Assembly (NCBI RefSeq): GCF_000718025.1
Contig: NZ_JODS01000008.1
Span: 186,001-250,000, forward strand
Direction: 5' to 3'
Source: Kitasatospora purpeofusca
GTDB taxonomy: Bacteria; Actinomycetota; Actinomycetes; Streptomycetales; Streptomycetaceae
DNA: 64,000 bases
Shown: positions 1 to 8,402 of the stretch, in pieces
How positions within the stretch are numbered: position 1 is the first letter of the stretch
How the letters are laid out: each line of letters opens with the position of its first letter
Translations under genes and position numbers: made by a program
The notes under the pieces: model-generated
What the model was told of the DNA's origin: nothing
The model's database searches: none
What the model saw: only the letters and a program-made list of their open reading frames with translations

Positions 1-330
1 TACCCGGCCGGGCGCCTGGGCGAGCACCTGCTGGACGGCCTTGCCGCCCATGGAGTGCCCGACCAGCGAGAACTCCGGCCAGCCGAGCTGGTCGGCCAGC
101 GCGAGCGCGTCGTCCGCGATCTCGGCCAGGGTGTAGGCGCCGGTCACGTCCTTGCGGTCGCCGTAGCCCCGGTAGTCGAGGAACGCGTAGCTGAAGGCGG
201 AGCCGTCCAGGTAGTCCGGGAACGGGCCCCAGCCGGCGCTGGTGCCGAACCAGTCGTGCAGGACCAGGACCTTGTGGGCGCCGGAGCCGACCAAGCGGTG
301 AGGGATCGTCACGCTGGGATTGCTGCCCAT
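1..330 (-). CDS. alpha/beta hydrolase (3' part outside window)
   Basis: Only the first 110 codons are present; the gene runs off the left edge. The reading frame starts at ATG 330 and shows an alpha/beta-hydrolase N-terminal half: oxyanion-type HDWFG near residue 25, the strand-turn motif DYRGYG near 52, and the nucleophile elbow GHSMGG with Ser93. The catalytic Asp and His would lie outside the window. It follows the acetyltransferase gene by about 23 bp in the same direction, so the two are probably co-transcribed, although no clear Shine-Dalgarno precedes the ATG. The substrate cannot be inferred; the family includes esterases, peptidases and haloperoxidase-like enzymes. Confidence 0.85.
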   Translation of the reverse strand, partial: MGSNPSVTIPHRLVGSGAHKVLVLHDWFGTSAGWGPFPDYLDGSAFSYAFLDYRGYGDRKDVTGAYTLAEIADDALALADQLGWPEFSLVGHSMGGKAVQQVLAQAPGRV

Positions 331-353
331 TGGCCGGGCGGCCGAACCGCCGT

Positions 354-1463
354 TCAGAGGGCCCGGTGGTAGACGATGACCTTCTTGCCGTCGACGCTTC
401 GCTCGCCCGCCTCGGTGAACCCGGTCCGGACGAGCAGGGCGCGGGAGGCCTCGTTGTCCGGCGAGCTCACGGCGGTGAGCGAGCTCAACCCGTAGGCCCC
501 GGCGGCCAGTCGGAGGACCTGTTCGACGGCGGCCCGGCCCACGCCCTGACCGGTGTCGGCCTCCGCCACCCGGTAACCGAGTTCGGCACTGCCGTCGGCC
601 ACGTCCACCAGGTTGACCCGGCCGACGATCCGGCCGTAGCTGTTCAGGACGACGTGGAAGTGGCAGCGGCCCTCGGCCTGTTCGGCGAGCAGTGCGCGGT
701 GCCGGTCGGCGAAGCCGTCGGGGGTGAAGTACTCGTTCCTCCGGTCGGGCACCGAGTCGGCGAAGAAGCCCCGGTTGTCCCGCTCGAACGCGAGGACGCG
801 GCCCGCGTGTTCGGCCGTCAGTCGCTCCAGGGTGGGGCCGGGGCCGAGCCGCGGGGCCTCCGGGTGGTACAGCCGCTGGCGCCCGGGTTCGTAGTCGCCC
901 AGCACCTCGCCGGTGCCGACCAGGACGCCCGAGACCCGGCCGATTCCCTTGAGGACGCCGCCGCGGCCGTCCGGGTCCGGGTAGGTGTACGGCAGGCCGG
1001 GGGCGAGTTCGACCGAGCGGGCGGAGACCGGGCCGAGGATCTGGGAGCCGTGGCCGAGCAGGCTGTGGCCGAGCACCTCGGCGCCGTCCGTCAGCCGGAC
1101 CTCGTCGCCGATCTCGATGCTCTCGTGGGCCCCGGCGAGGATCCGGGTGCCGCCGTCACCGATCAGCGAGCGGGCGCCGACGGTGACCCGGCCGCCGTCG
1201 GTGGCGGCGATCCTGGTGCCGCCGTACAGGACGTTGCCGGGGCCGATCGAGCAGTGGCTCCGCTCGTCGCACTCGATCACCACGCCCGGGTGGAGCACGT
1301 TGTCCGGCCCGATCTCCACCCGCCGGGAGACGATCACCGAGAACGGGTCGAGCACCGCGACCCCGCGCTCGGCGAGGTCGAGCAGTTCGGCGGGGGTGAG
1401 CAGCCCGCGGTCGCGGCGCAGTCGGTCGAGGCGCGCGTGCACGGATTCGTCCGGAGTGGTCAT
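354..1463 (-). CDS. left-handed beta-helix / GNAT acetyltransferase fusion
   Basis: This 369-residue protein has two parts. Residues about 60-170 carry imperfect hexapeptide-like repeats rich in I/V-G-D turns (for example SLIGDGGTRI and VLGHSLLGHG), as in the left-handed beta-helix of GlmU-like transferases. Residues about 205-369 form a GNAT domain of the RimJ/RimL type, with the acetyl-CoA loop around TGQGVGRAAVEQ and an ASRALLVRTGF tail. The ATG at 1463 begins MTTPDESVH, upstream of which the frame loses natural composition. The acceptor is unknown; a nucleotide-sugar or protein N-terminus is possible. It lies just upstream of the partial hydrolase gene. Confidence 0.85.
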   Translation of the reverse strand: MTTPDESVHARLDRLRRDRGLLTPAELLDLAERGVAVLDPFSVIVSRRVEIGPDNVLHPGVVIECDERSHCSIGPGNVLYGGTRIAATDGGRVTVGARSLIGDGGTRILAGAHESIEIGDEVRLTDGAEVLGHSLLGHGSQILGPVSARSVELAPGLPYTYPDPDGRGGVLKGIGRVSGVLVGTGEVLGDYEPGRQRLYHPEAPRLGPGPTLERLTAEHAGRVLAFERDNRGFFADSVPDRRNEYFTPDGFADRHRALLAEQAEGRCHFHVVLNSYGRIVGRVNLVDVADGSAELGYRVAEADTGQGVGRAAVEQVLRLAAGAYGLSSLTAVSSPDNEASRALLVRTGFTEAGERSVDGKKVIVYHRAL

Positions 1464-1553
1464 CCGAGCATGTTTACGATCTTCGGTCGGCTTGTCCAGC
1501 ACGGCCACCGGAGCCTGCGGCCGCCGACCCCGGACCCTCCCCAAGGAGCCCCG

Positions 1554-1928
1554 ATGATCGGCCGGTTGCAGTGCGTCGTGCTCGACTGTCCGGACCCGGC
1601 CGCGCTGGCCCGGTTCTACGCCGGGCTGCTCGGCGGCGAGGTGGACCGCCCGGATCCGCGCTGGTCGCTGGGAGAGGACTGGTCGACCCTGCACACCCCC
1701 GACGGCCGGGTGCTCTGCTTCCAGCGGGTCGCCGGGTACCGCCCGCCCCGCTGGCCGGACCCGGAGCACCCGCAGCAGGTCCATCTGGACGTCGACGTGC
1801 CCGACCTCGCCACCGCCGACCCCGCCGTCCGGGCCCTCGGGGCGACCCTGCTCCAGGACGCCGGCGGGTGGCTGGTCTACGCCGACCCGGCCGGCCACCC
1901 GGTGTGCCTGCTGCCGGCGCGCCGCTGA
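1554..1928 (+). CDS. VOC (glyoxalase/bleomycin-resistance fold) protein
   Basis: This 124-residue single-domain protein starts at ATG 1554 behind an AAGGAG ribosome site. It has the glyoxalase-I-like pattern of two beta-alpha-beta-beta-beta units: a start similar to LQCVVLDCPDPAALARFYAGLLG, a central QVHLDVDVPD strand and a final ADPAGHPVCLLP. Proteins of this type act as metal-dependent isomerases or dioxygenases, or simply bind small molecules. The residues here do not identify the substrate. It is transcribed divergently from the acetyltransferase and convergently with the ABC permease, with a hairpin between. Confidence 0.85.
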   Translation: MIGRLQCVVLDCPDPAALARFYAGLLGGEVDRPDPRWSLGEDWSTLHTPDGRVLCFQRVAGYRPPRWPDPEHPQQVHLDVDVPDLATADPAVRALGATLLQDAGGWLVYADPAGHPVCLLPARR

Positions 1929-1967
1929 TCCCACTGGTGCGGCGGGTCGGGAGGAGGGCCGTGGGAA

Positions 1968-1999
1968 GGGGCGGGCCGGCCCCGTGCCCGGCCCGCCCC
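1968..1999. terminator. bidirectional hairpin between VOC gene and ABC permease
   Basis: A 12-bp perfect GC stem (1968-1979 with 1988-1999) and an 8-nt loop lie between two convergent genes. There is no U-tract, as is usual in streptomycetes. It probably terminates transcription from both sides. Confidence 0.7.
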
Positions 2000-2003
2000 G
2001 GTC

Positions 2004-2987
2004 TCAGGAGATCCGGCGGACCCGGCGGACGGCGACGGTGACCAGCAGGACGGTCAGGGCGAGGAAGATCCCGGTCTCGATCGCCTGGAAGGTCCAGAAG
2101 CGGTCGGCCGGCTGGTACTCCTGCCAGTTGGTGAGCGGAGCGGGGCCGTAGTCCTGGGCGATGCGGGCCAGGCACCCGGCGCTGTCGCCGCCCTCGGGGC
2201 CGCAGCCGATCCGGCCGTCCGGGAGGACGAGGGCGCCGGTGCCGTTGCGGACGCCCTCCTGGTAGATCCAGGAGCCGGCGAAGCGGTTGGCCATCAGCGG
2301 GCTGTCGATCGCGTAGGTGAGCGTCTTCGCCGGCAGGAAGTACGGGCGGGCGAACAGTTCGACCAGGGCGCGGACGGCGATGAACGCGGTCAGCGAGATG
2401 CCCATCGCGGGCAGCACCCGGCGGGCGACCGTGCCGGCGAGGATGCCGAGCGCGACCGCGAACAGCGTGTACCCGATCGGCGCGATGCCCTGGACGTCGA
2501 AGACCAGGTAGCGGAGGCGGCCGAGGCCGTTGTCGGCGAGCGGCTCCAGCCACCAGGCGGCGCCGAGCGCGTAGCCGACGGACAGGACCAGGGTGACCGC
2601 GCCGACCAGGCCGAACTTGGTGAGGATCCAGCGCCGGCGGCTGATGCCCTGGGTCCAGACCAGCCGGTGGGTGCCGTTCTCGACCTCCCGGGCGACCAGC
2701 GGGGCGCCGAGGAAGACGCCGGCGAGGACCGGCAGCAGGACCAGGAGCACGGCCAGGAAGGCGGTCGAGTCGTACTTGTTCCCGAATCGCTGGCTCAGTG
2801 CCTCGCAGCCGCCGTTGTCGACGAGTTCGGCGTGGCCCAGTGCGCGCAGGCAGGCGCCGAGGCCGGAGTCCTGGAAGGTGGAGCGCATGGCCAGGCCGGT
2901 GGGGACCAGGACGGCGGCGAGCGCGAGGAGCGCCGCGGCCGTCCACAGGGCCTGCTTGCGGTGCTGGCGCCAGGTCAGCCAGATCAT
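2004..2987 (-). CDS. ABC-2 type transporter permease
   Basis: This 327-residue integral membrane protein begins MIWLTWRQHRKQ. It has about six hydrophobic segments: near 15-35, 80-100, 125-150, 165-190, 200-215 and a last one near 300-320. A large Cys-containing extracytoplasmic region lies between the last two (about residues 215-295). The layout and the cytoplasmic motif REVENGTHRLVWTQG are typical of ABC-2 permeases that pair with one ATPase. Its start overlaps the stop of the ATPase gene by 4 nt, so the two are translationally coupled. With the upstream YtrA-type regulator this forms a compact exporter operon. The cargo is unknown. Confidence 0.88.
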   Translation of the reverse strand: MIWLTWRQHRKQALWTAAALLALAAVLVPTGLAMRSTFQDSGLGACLRALGHAELVDNGGCEALSQRFGNKYDSTAFLAVLLVLLPVLAGVFLGAPLVAREVENGTHRLVWTQGISRRRWILTKFGLVGAVTLVLSVGYALGAAWWLEPLADNGLGRLRYLVFDVQGIAPIGYTLFAVALGILAGTVARRVLPAMGISLTAFIAVRALVELFARPYFLPAKTLTYAIDSPLMANRFAGSWIYQEGVRNGTGALVLPDGRIGCGPEGGDSAGCLARIAQDYGPAPLTNWQEYQPADRFWTFQAIETGIFLALTVLLVTVAVRRVRRIS

Positions 2988-3874
2988 GCGGCCACCTCCG
3001 AGGCGGTCGGGCGGGCGGAGGTGCCGAGGTGGGCGAGGACGAGGTCCTCCAGGGTGACCTGGTGCACGGTCCAGCGGTTCTCGTCGACCGGGCCGTCGGT
3101 GCGGACGAGCAGGGTGGACTGCCGTTCGGTGTGACTGGCCCGGACCACCTCGGCCACCCCGGGGACGGCGGCGCCGTCCGGGGTCCTGGGGCCGACCAGC
3201 CGGCAGTGCGAGGCGAGCAGGTCGTCCACCGGGGCGGAGAGCCGGACCTGCGAGGTGTGCAGCAGCACCAGGTGGTCGCAGACCCGTTCCAGGTCGTTCA
3301 GCAGATGGGAGGAGAGCAGGACGGTGGTGCCGTACTCGCCCACGGCGCCCATCAGGGCCTGCATGAACTCGTGCCGGGCGAGCGGGTCCAGCGCCGCCAC
3401 CGGCTCGTCGAGCAGGAGCAGCCGGGGCCGTTTGGCCAGGGCCAGCGCCAGCGCGACCTGGGCGCGCTGGCCGCCGGAGAGCCGGCCGACACGCTTGTCC
3501 AGCGGGAGGCCGAGCCGGGCGAGCCGGTCGCGGGCGATCGAGTCGTCCCAGCCGCGGGGGTTGAGCCGCCGGCCCATGGTGATCAGCTCGGCGGCGGTGA
3601 AGTCCGGGTAGAGCGGGGTGTCCTGGGCGACGAAGCCGAGGTCGGCCCGGGCGTCGGGGTCCTCGCGCGGGTCCCGTCCGAAGACCCGGACCTGCCCGGT
3701 GTCGGGCCGGAGCAGGCCGACGGCGAGGTGGAGCAGGGTGGACTTGCCGGCGCCGTTGGGCCCGACCAGGGCGGCGATCCGCCCGGCCGGGAGCTCCAGC
3801 GAGCAGTCCCGGAGTGCCCAGGTCTGCCCGTAGCGCTTGCCCAACGCCTCGGTGTTCAGGGCTGATTCCGTCAT
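2984..3874 (-). CDS. ABC transporter ATP-binding protein
   Basis: This is a complete nucleotide-binding domain: Walker A GPNGAGKST near residue 40, Q-loop around FVAQD, signature LSGGQRAQVALA, Walker B LLLLDEP, and the switch His in LSSHLL. I chose ATG 3874 (MTESALNTE) because GGGGGAG lies 6-8 nt upstream. An in-frame ATG at 3889 would place that ribosome site inside the coding sequence. It powers the permease encoded by the overlapping downstream gene. The order regulator-ATPase-permease matches YtrA-family export operons. Confidence 0.9.
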   Translation of the reverse strand: MTESALNTEALGKRYGQTWALRDCSLELPAGRIAALVGPNGAGKSTLLHLAVGLLRPDTGQVRVFGRDPREDPDARADLGFVAQDTPLYPDFTAAELITMGRRLNPRGWDDSIARDRLARLGLPLDKRVGRLSGGQRAQVALALALAKRPRLLLLDEPVAALDPLARHEFMQALMGAVGEYGTTVLLSSHLLNDLERVCDHLVLLHTSQVRLSAPVDDLLASHCRLVGPRTPDGAAVPGVAEVVRASHTERQSTLLVRTDGPVDENRWTVHQVTLEDLVLAHLGTSARPTASEVAA

Positions 3875-3897
3875 GTTGTTCTCCCCCATGATGACGT

Positions 3898-4308
3898 TCA
3901 GGCCGGTGCGGCGCCGTCGGTGGGCGGCCGTTCCGGGGTGGCTCGCAGGGTGGTGTCGACGAGTGCGGTGATGTCCTCGCGGGTGAGTCCGGCGGCCTGG
4001 GCGCGGTGCAGCCAGGCCGTCAACTCCGCCCGCAGTTCGGCCTGGTGGGCCAGGGCGGGTCCGGCCAGGGTGCGGACCAGGAACGTCCCGACGCCGGGTC
4101 GGCCCTCGGCGAGCCCTTCCAACTCCAGCTCCCGGTAGGCCTTGAGCACGGTGTTGGGGTTGATCGCCAGGGCCTGGGCGACGTCGCGCACCTTGGGGAG
4201 CCGGTCCCCCGGTTGCGCGAGTCCGACCCGCAGCGCCTGCTTCACCTGCAGCACCAGCTGCATGTACGTGGCCACCCGTGAGCGGCCGTCGAGCACGAAC
4301 TCGATCAC
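3898..4308 (-). CDS. GntR family regulator, YtrA subfamily
   Basis: This 136-residue protein is shorter than most GntR regulators, which is typical of the YtrA group that controls ABC exporters. The N-terminal winged helix carries the pattern PGDRLPKVRDVAQALAINPN and VLKAYRELELEGL. The C-terminal part, about 60 residues, is a dimerisation helix region rather than a ligand-binding domain. The start is GTG 4308 with AGGAG about 9 nt upstream. It is the first gene of the exporter operon, and a dyad overlaps its leader, so autoregulation is likely. Confidence 0.9.
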   Translation of the reverse strand: MIEFVLDGRSRVATYMQLVLQVKQALRVGLAQPGDRLPKVRDVAQALAINPNTVLKAYRELELEGLAEGRPGVGTFLVRTLAGPALAHQAELRAELTAWLHRAQAAGLTREDITALVDTTLRATPERPPTDGAAPA

Positions 4309-4317
4309 CAGTTGTTC

Positions 4318-4361
4318 TCCTGTCCTACGACAGTAAGACAGGATAGGCGTACGTCAGTCAA
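4318..4361 (-). promoter_or_regulatory. candidate promoter and operator of the GntR-ABC operon
   Basis: TCCTGTC at 4318-4324 pairs with GACAGGA at 4337-4343. Nested inside is TGTC-CTAC-GACA (4321-4332). On the minus strand TTGACT (complement of 4356-4361) could serve as the -35 element, so the dyad would cover the -10 region and transcription start. YtrA-type repressors usually bind such sites in front of their own gene. The binding is inferred. Confidence 0.45.
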
Positions 4362-4412
4362 GTGGTGGAGCGGAGGAGTGAATTGACGGACGGTGGGGTG
4401 ACGGCCGGGCGG

Positions 4413-5129
4413 TCAGCCGATCGTCAGCGTGTCCCCGACGCCGAGGCGCCCCGGGGCGGCGACCTCGGCGAGGGCGTCGAGCCGGGTGTCGTGCGCCTGG
4501 GCGATGGCCCTGAGGATCTCGGGGGCGTGCGGCAGGCCGGGCTGCGCGACGGTGACCATCGCGCACCGTTCGCTGGCGCGGACGAAGGCGAGCCGGGCGC
4601 CGGAGCGGGCGCTGCCCCGGGCCTCCCGGCCGAACCAGGTGTCCTCGCTGAACGGCGGGGTGCCGGGCGGGGTGCGCAGCAGGATGTTCGGGCGGAAGCG
4701 GCGGACGTCGACCGCGGCGGTCGGCACGGCCCGGGCGACCCAGTCCAGGGTGGCGGTGGTGAGCACGCTGACCGGGAGCTGGTCGAAGTGCGAGACGGCG
4801 TCCTCGCGGGCGAGTTCGACGTCCTCGCGCTGGAGGTAGGCGCGCAGGAAGGCGGTGGGGTCGGCGACCGGCTGCCCGAGCGGGTCGAACAGCTCGGGGC
4901 CGTCGAGCCGGTGGCCGAGCCGCGAGGAGAGGCGCAGCAGACCGTCCATCCGCCGGAAGCGGCGGGTGTTCTTGCCGGAGCCGAGCTTGCCCTGGCTGTC
5001 GCGCACGGCGTAGAGCCGGTCGCCCGCGAGCCCGCGGTCGTCCACCTCGACGGCGTCGAGCCGCTCGCCGCCGGTGGATTTCACGGGGTAGCGCCAGAGC
5101 TGCTCGACGACTCCGATGATCTCTGCCAT
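4413..5129 (-). CDS. MOSC domain protein
   Basis: This 238-residue protein has an N-terminal MOSC beta-barrel beginning with the signature LWRYPVKS near residues 11-18. The MOSC domain proper follows, with RFRPNILL in the middle and a conserved Cys in SERCAMVTV, where molybdenum-cofactor sulfur carriers and mARC-like reductases have their key Cys. These families move sulfur for, or bind, the molybdenum cofactor. It appears to be a single-gene unit, with a GntR operon downstream and a divergent region upstream. The actual substrate is not evident. Confidence 0.87.
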   Translation of the reverse strand: MAEIIGVVEQLWRYPVKSTGGERLDAVEVDDRGLAGDRLYAVRDSQGKLGSGKNTRRFRRMDGLLRLSSRLGHRLDGPELFDPLGQPVADPTAFLRAYLQREDVELAREDAVSHFDQLPVSVLTTATLDWVARAVPTAAVDVRRFRPNILLRTPPGTPPFSEDTWFGREARGSARSGARLAFVRASERCAMVTVAQPGLPHAPEILRAIAQAHDTRLDALAEVAAPGRLGVGDTLTIG

Positions 5130-5195
5130 GGCCGGACAGCGTACCGCCGCCCGCCGATGATGGTCTAGACCAAGTGCCCGAGTGCGGCCAGGGGT

Positions 5196-5939
5196 TCACC
5201 CCAGGCGGGCCACCGCCCGGACCGGAGCCCCGTCCGCCGCGACCAGCCGGAGCGGGAAGAGCGACACCTCGACCGCCCGCCCGGCCTCCTGCGCCGCCAG
5301 CAGCGGCCGCAGATCGGTCAGGTTCTCCGCGATCACCCCGCCGCCCGGCGCGCCGAGCAGCACCCGGTGGGCCGCCAGGGTCGGTTCCTCGGCGGCCGGT
5401 TGGTCGTGCTCGTCGGTGAGGTCGGCGAGCAGCGCCGCCACCGCCGGGTCGCCCGGGCCGGGATCGGGGGTGGGGTCGACGCTCAGCGCGTCCACCCCGA
5501 CCGTGCGGACCCCGGCCGCCACGATCGCCTCGGCGGCCCGGGCGGTCAGGGACGGGTGGGCCAGATAGGTGTCGGTGCCCCAGTGCCGCGCCCAGCCGGT
5601 GGCGAGCAGCAGGACGGTGCCCTCGCCGGCCAGCTCCAGGGCGGGCGCCAGCTGCTCGGCGGTGACCTCGGCGCGCGGCTCCAGGCCGCGCAGGTCGGCC
5701 ACCACGGCCGGGCCGGTGAACCGCTCCAGCGGCAGGCCGTCCAGCGTCGGCCAGGTGACGTCGACGTGGTACGGCGCGTCGACGTGCGTGCCGGACTGCG
5801 AGCCGAGGTGCACGGCGAGCACGTTCACCCCGGCGGTGGCGGTGGTGAGGGCGGGCTCCAGGAGGACGGCCGGATCGCCGGGGTAGACCGGCATCGCGGT
5901 GGTCACCTGGTGGGTCAGGTCGACGAGGGTCGGGGCCAT
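5196..5939 (-). CDS. cyclase family protein (kynurenine formamidase-like)
   Basis: This 247-residue protein belongs to the metal-dependent cyclase/formamidase family. It has the N-terminal DLTH motif, the family hallmark GTHVDAPYH near residues 50-58 that supplies metal ligands, and a C-terminal GGVIAENLTDL segment. ATG 5939 is preceded by GGGAGG at good spacing. Relatives include kynurenine formamidase and isatin hydrolase; which activity applies here cannot be told. It is divergent from the ubiX-like gene, with only about 50 bp between them. Confidence 0.87.
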   Translation of the reverse strand: MAPTLVDLTHQVTTAMPVYPGDPAVLLEPALTTATAGVNVLAVHLGSQSGTHVDAPYHVDVTWPTLDGLPLERFTGPAVVADLRGLEPRAEVTAEQLAPALELAGEGTVLLLATGWARHWGTDTYLAHPSLTARAAEAIVAAGVRTVGVDALSVDPTPDPGPGDPAVAALLADLTDEHDQPAAEEPTLAAHRVLLGAPGGGVIAENLTDLRPLLAAQEAGRAVEVSLFPLRLVAADGAPVRAVARLG

Positions 5940-5993
5940 GCGGCCATCCTCCCAGGGCGGGCCGGGGCGGGGTGGGGATAGAAAGGAAGCACT

Positions 5994-6659
5994 ATGGAAA
6001 AGCCTGAGCAGCCCGTGCGCCGCCCCTGGATCGTCGGGGTCTCCGGCGCGTCCGGCACCCCGTACGCCGCGTCCGTGATCCGCGCCCTCCTCGCCGCCGG
6101 CGAGTCCGTCGACCTGGTGGTCAGCCGCGCGGCCCGGCTGACCATCCTCGACGAGACCGGTATCGCCTTCCGGGACGCGCACTGGCGCGCGGACCTGGCG
6201 TTGTGGCTGGGGACGGCGGAGGACGACCTGGAGGACGTCCGGTACTGGCCGGCCGGGGACTTCGCGGCCGGGCCGTCCAGCGGCTCGTACCCGGCGAAGG
6301 GGATGCTGGTGGTGCCCGCGACCACCGGCGCGGTGGCCGGGATCGCGCTGGGCCTCAGCAAGGACCTGCTCCAGCGCGTGGCCAGCGTCACCCTCAAGGA
6401 GCGGCGTCCGCTGGTCGTCTGCGTCCGGGAGGCACCACTCAACGGGGTGACGTTGAAGCACTTGGTGGAGCTGGACGCGCAGGGCGCGGTGGTGCTGCCC
6501 GCCTCGCCCGGGTTCTACGCCGGCGGCTCCACCGTCCGCGAGCTGGTCGACTTCGTCGCCGGACGGGTCCTGGACGCCGTCGGCGTGCCCCACACGCTGT
6601 ACCGGCGCTGGGAGGGTGAGTTGGGCGGCGCGGCGCGCGCGGCGGAGCGCCCGGCCTGA
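5994..6659 (+). CDS. ubiX: UbiX-type flavin prenyltransferase
   Basis: This 221-residue flavoprotein starts with the FMN-binding pattern VGVSGASGTPYAA near residues 15-27. It also has the family motifs PAKGMLVVPATTGAVAGIA and LKERRPLVVCVREAPL. UbiX enzymes make prenylated FMN, the cofactor of UbiD decarboxylases. In actinomycetes that use the futalosine route, a UbiX paralogue works with a UbiD paralogue late in menaquinone synthesis, and mqnE lies 1.7 kb downstream here. That pathway assignment is inference; no ubiD or ubiA gene lies in this window. The ribosome site AAGGAAG precedes ATG 5994. Confidence 0.9.
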   Translation: MEKPEQPVRRPWIVGVSGASGTPYAASVIRALLAAGESVDLVVSRAARLTILDETGIAFRDAHWRADLALWLGTAEDDLEDVRYWPAGDFAAGPSSGSYPAKGMLVVPATTGAVAGIALGLSKDLLQRVASVTLKERRPLVVCVREAPLNGVTLKHLVELDAQGAVVLPASPGFYAGGSTVRELVDFVAGRVLDAVGVPHTLYRRWEGELGGAARAAERPA

Positions 6660-6703
6660 GGGGGAGTGAGGAGCCGCAGGACGGGAGAGTATGTTCTCTG
6701 CGA

Positions 6704-6744
6704 TATCCGGGTTGGTGCGAGCATGGCGCCTTTGAATCCGGATA
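6704..6744 (+). promoter_or_regulatory. inverted repeat upstream of the Lrp-type gene
   Basis: TATCCGG at 6704-6710 is mirrored by CCGGATA at 6738-6744, centre to centre about 34 bp apart. It sits 45 to 85 bp before the start of an Lrp/AsnC regulator, a family that often binds its own promoter as an octamer. The function is inferred. Confidence 0.35.
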
Positions 6745-6788
6745 ATGATCTGTGGGTCTGGTGAGGTTCGGAAGGACGCGGACGGTAT

Positions 6789-7250
6789 ATGGACACGGTG
6801 GACAGACAGCTCATCCAGGCGCTCCGGGAGAACGGCCGCGCGTCCTACGCCGAGCTGGGCCGGCTGGTCGGCCTCTCCGGCCCGAGCGTCACGGACCGGA
6901 TCAACCGGCTGGAGCAGGCCGGTGTGATCACCGGCTACCGGGCGACGGTCAACCCGGCCTCGCTCGGCTTCGGCGTGACGGCCCTGATCGGCCTCCAGCT
7001 GACCGACGCGGCGGACCACGAGGACGTCGCGTTCCGGCTGAAGGACCTGGGCGAGGTGGAGGACTGCTGGTTCATCGCCGGTGACGACTCGTACATGCTC
7101 AAGGTCCGGGTGCCGGACGTCGAGGGCCTGGAGTCGGTGGTGAAGCGGATTTCGGGTACGAAGGGTGTGGCCCGGACCCGGACCACCGTCGTACTCTCCA
7201 CCAAGTGGGAGAGCCGGGTCAGCGAGCTGCCCTTCGCCGACGGCGAGTAA
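6789..7250 (+). CDS. Lrp/AsnC family transcriptional regulator
   Basis: This 153-residue protein begins MDTVDRQLIQALRENGR, the standard start of the AsnC-type helix-turn-helix, with the recognition helix around GLSGPSVTDRINRLEQAGVI. The C-terminal half is the RAM ligand-binding domain (ALIGLQL strand; DCWFIAGDDSYMLKVRV). Such regulators usually sense amino acids. A deaminase/racemase gene follows 100 bp downstream, which is a plausible target. An AAGGA sequence lies about 12 nt before the ATG, slightly far. A stable hairpin follows the stop. Confidence 0.92.
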   Translation: MDTVDRQLIQALRENGRASYAELGRLVGLSGPSVTDRINRLEQAGVITGYRATVNPASLGFGVTALIGLQLTDAADHEDVAFRLKDLGEVEDCWFIAGDDSYMLKVRVPDVEGLESVVKRISGTKGVARTRTTVVLSTKWESRVSELPFADGE

Positions 7251-7267
7251 CCGCCGCGGGGAGCGAC

Positions 7268-7293
7268 CGCCGCGACGGACAACCGTCGCGGCG
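7268..7293 (+). terminator. hairpin after the Lrp-type gene
   Basis: An 11-bp perfect stem (7268-7278 with 7283-7293) closes an ACAA loop 18 bp after the stop codon. It lies in a stretch of repeated ACCGCCGCG units and separates the regulator from the downstream PLP gene. Confidence 0.7.
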
Positions 7294-7348
7294 AGTGACC
7301 GCCGCGGGGCGGCCCGGACGAACGAGAGCACACGGGGGAGTGGCGGAC

Positions 7349-8311
7349 ATGGCACTGGTCGGTCTGGAGGAGCTGCGCGCGGCCCGGAGGCGGATCGAGG
7401 GGGTCGCGGTGCGCACCCCGCTGGTCCCCGCGCCCTGGGCGGCGGACGGGGAGCGCCGGCTCTGGCTGAAGCCGGAGAACCTCCAGCCGACCGGGGCGTT
7501 CAAGACCCGGGGCGCGTACAACCGGCTCGCCGCGCTGAGCGAGGACGAGCGCGCCCGCGGCGTGGTCGCCCAGTCCAGCGGCAACCACGCGCAGGCGGTG
7601 GCGTACGCCGCCCAGCTGCTCGGGATCAAGGCCGTGATCGTGATGCCGGACACCTCGCCGGCGGTCAAGGTCGAGGCCACCCGGTCCTTCGGCGCCGAGG
7701 TGCTGCTGGTGTCGCCGGAGCAGCGCGACGTGGTGCCCGGCGAACTGGCCGAGCGGCACGGCTACGTCTGGGTGCCCCCGTACGACGATCCGTTCATCGT
7801 CGCCGGTCAGGGCACGGTCGGCCTGGAGATCGCCGACGACGCCCCGGCTGAGCTGGACACCGTGCTCGTCCCGGTCAGCGGCGGCGGGCTGATCGGCGGC
7901 ACGGCCGCCGCGCTCAAGCTGACCCGCCCCGGGGTGCGGGTGATCGGTGTCGAGCCCGAGCTGGCCGCCGACGCCCAGGCGAGCCTGCGGGCCGGTGAGC
8001 GGATCACCTGGCCGGTCGCCGACACCTACCGGACCATCGCCGACGGTCTGCGCACCCCCTCGGTGGGCGTACTGCCGTACGAGCACATCACCGCCTACGT
8101 GGACGACATCGTCACCGTCACCGAGGACGAGATCCGCGCCACCGTGGCGCTGCTGGCCCGGCGCGGGCGGATCGTCGCCGAGCCGTCCGGCGCGGTAGCC
8201 CCGGCCGCGTACTTCCACCGGGCCGCCGAGACCGGCGGTCGGGCCGTCGCGGCGGTCGTGAGCGGCGGCAACATCGAGCCCGCGCTGCTCGCGGAACTCC
8301 TGGCCGGCTGA
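7349..8311 (+). CDS. PLP-dependent threonine deaminase / serine racemase family protein
   Basis: This 320-residue fold-type II PLP enzyme has the Schiff-base lysine in GAFKTRGAYN near residue 51, the substrate loop SSGNHAQAVA near 75, and the phosphate-binding glycine loop VSGGGLIGG near 179. It has no C-terminal ACT-like regulatory domain, so it resembles catabolic threonine deaminase or serine racemase rather than IlvA. ATG 7349 has GGGGGAG 9 nt upstream; an alternative GTG at 7340 overlaps that site. The upstream Lrp-type regulator suggests control by an amino acid. Deaminase and racemase activities cannot be separated from the sequence. Confidence 0.88.
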   Translation: MALVGLEELRAARRRIEGVAVRTPLVPAPWAADGERRLWLKPENLQPTGAFKTRGAYNRLAALSEDERARGVVAQSSGNHAQAVAYAAQLLGIKAVIVMPDTSPAVKVEATRSFGAEVLLVSPEQRDVVPGELAERHGYVWVPPYDDPFIVAGQGTVGLEIADDAPAELDTVLVPVSGGGLIGGTAAALKLTRPGVRVIGVEPELAADAQASLRAGERITWPVADTYRTIADGLRTPSVGVLPYEHITAYVDDIVTVTEDEIRATVALLARRGRIVAEPSGAVAPAAYFHRAAETGGRAVAAVVSGGNIEPALLAELLAG

Positions 8312-8402
8312 CCCGCGCGGGGCGGCTGCCCGCGAGTCGACGCGGGTGGGGGCGTACGCTCGTTCCGGCAACGATTCGAAGTCGGAGGAGGCGGGGCACC
8401 GC

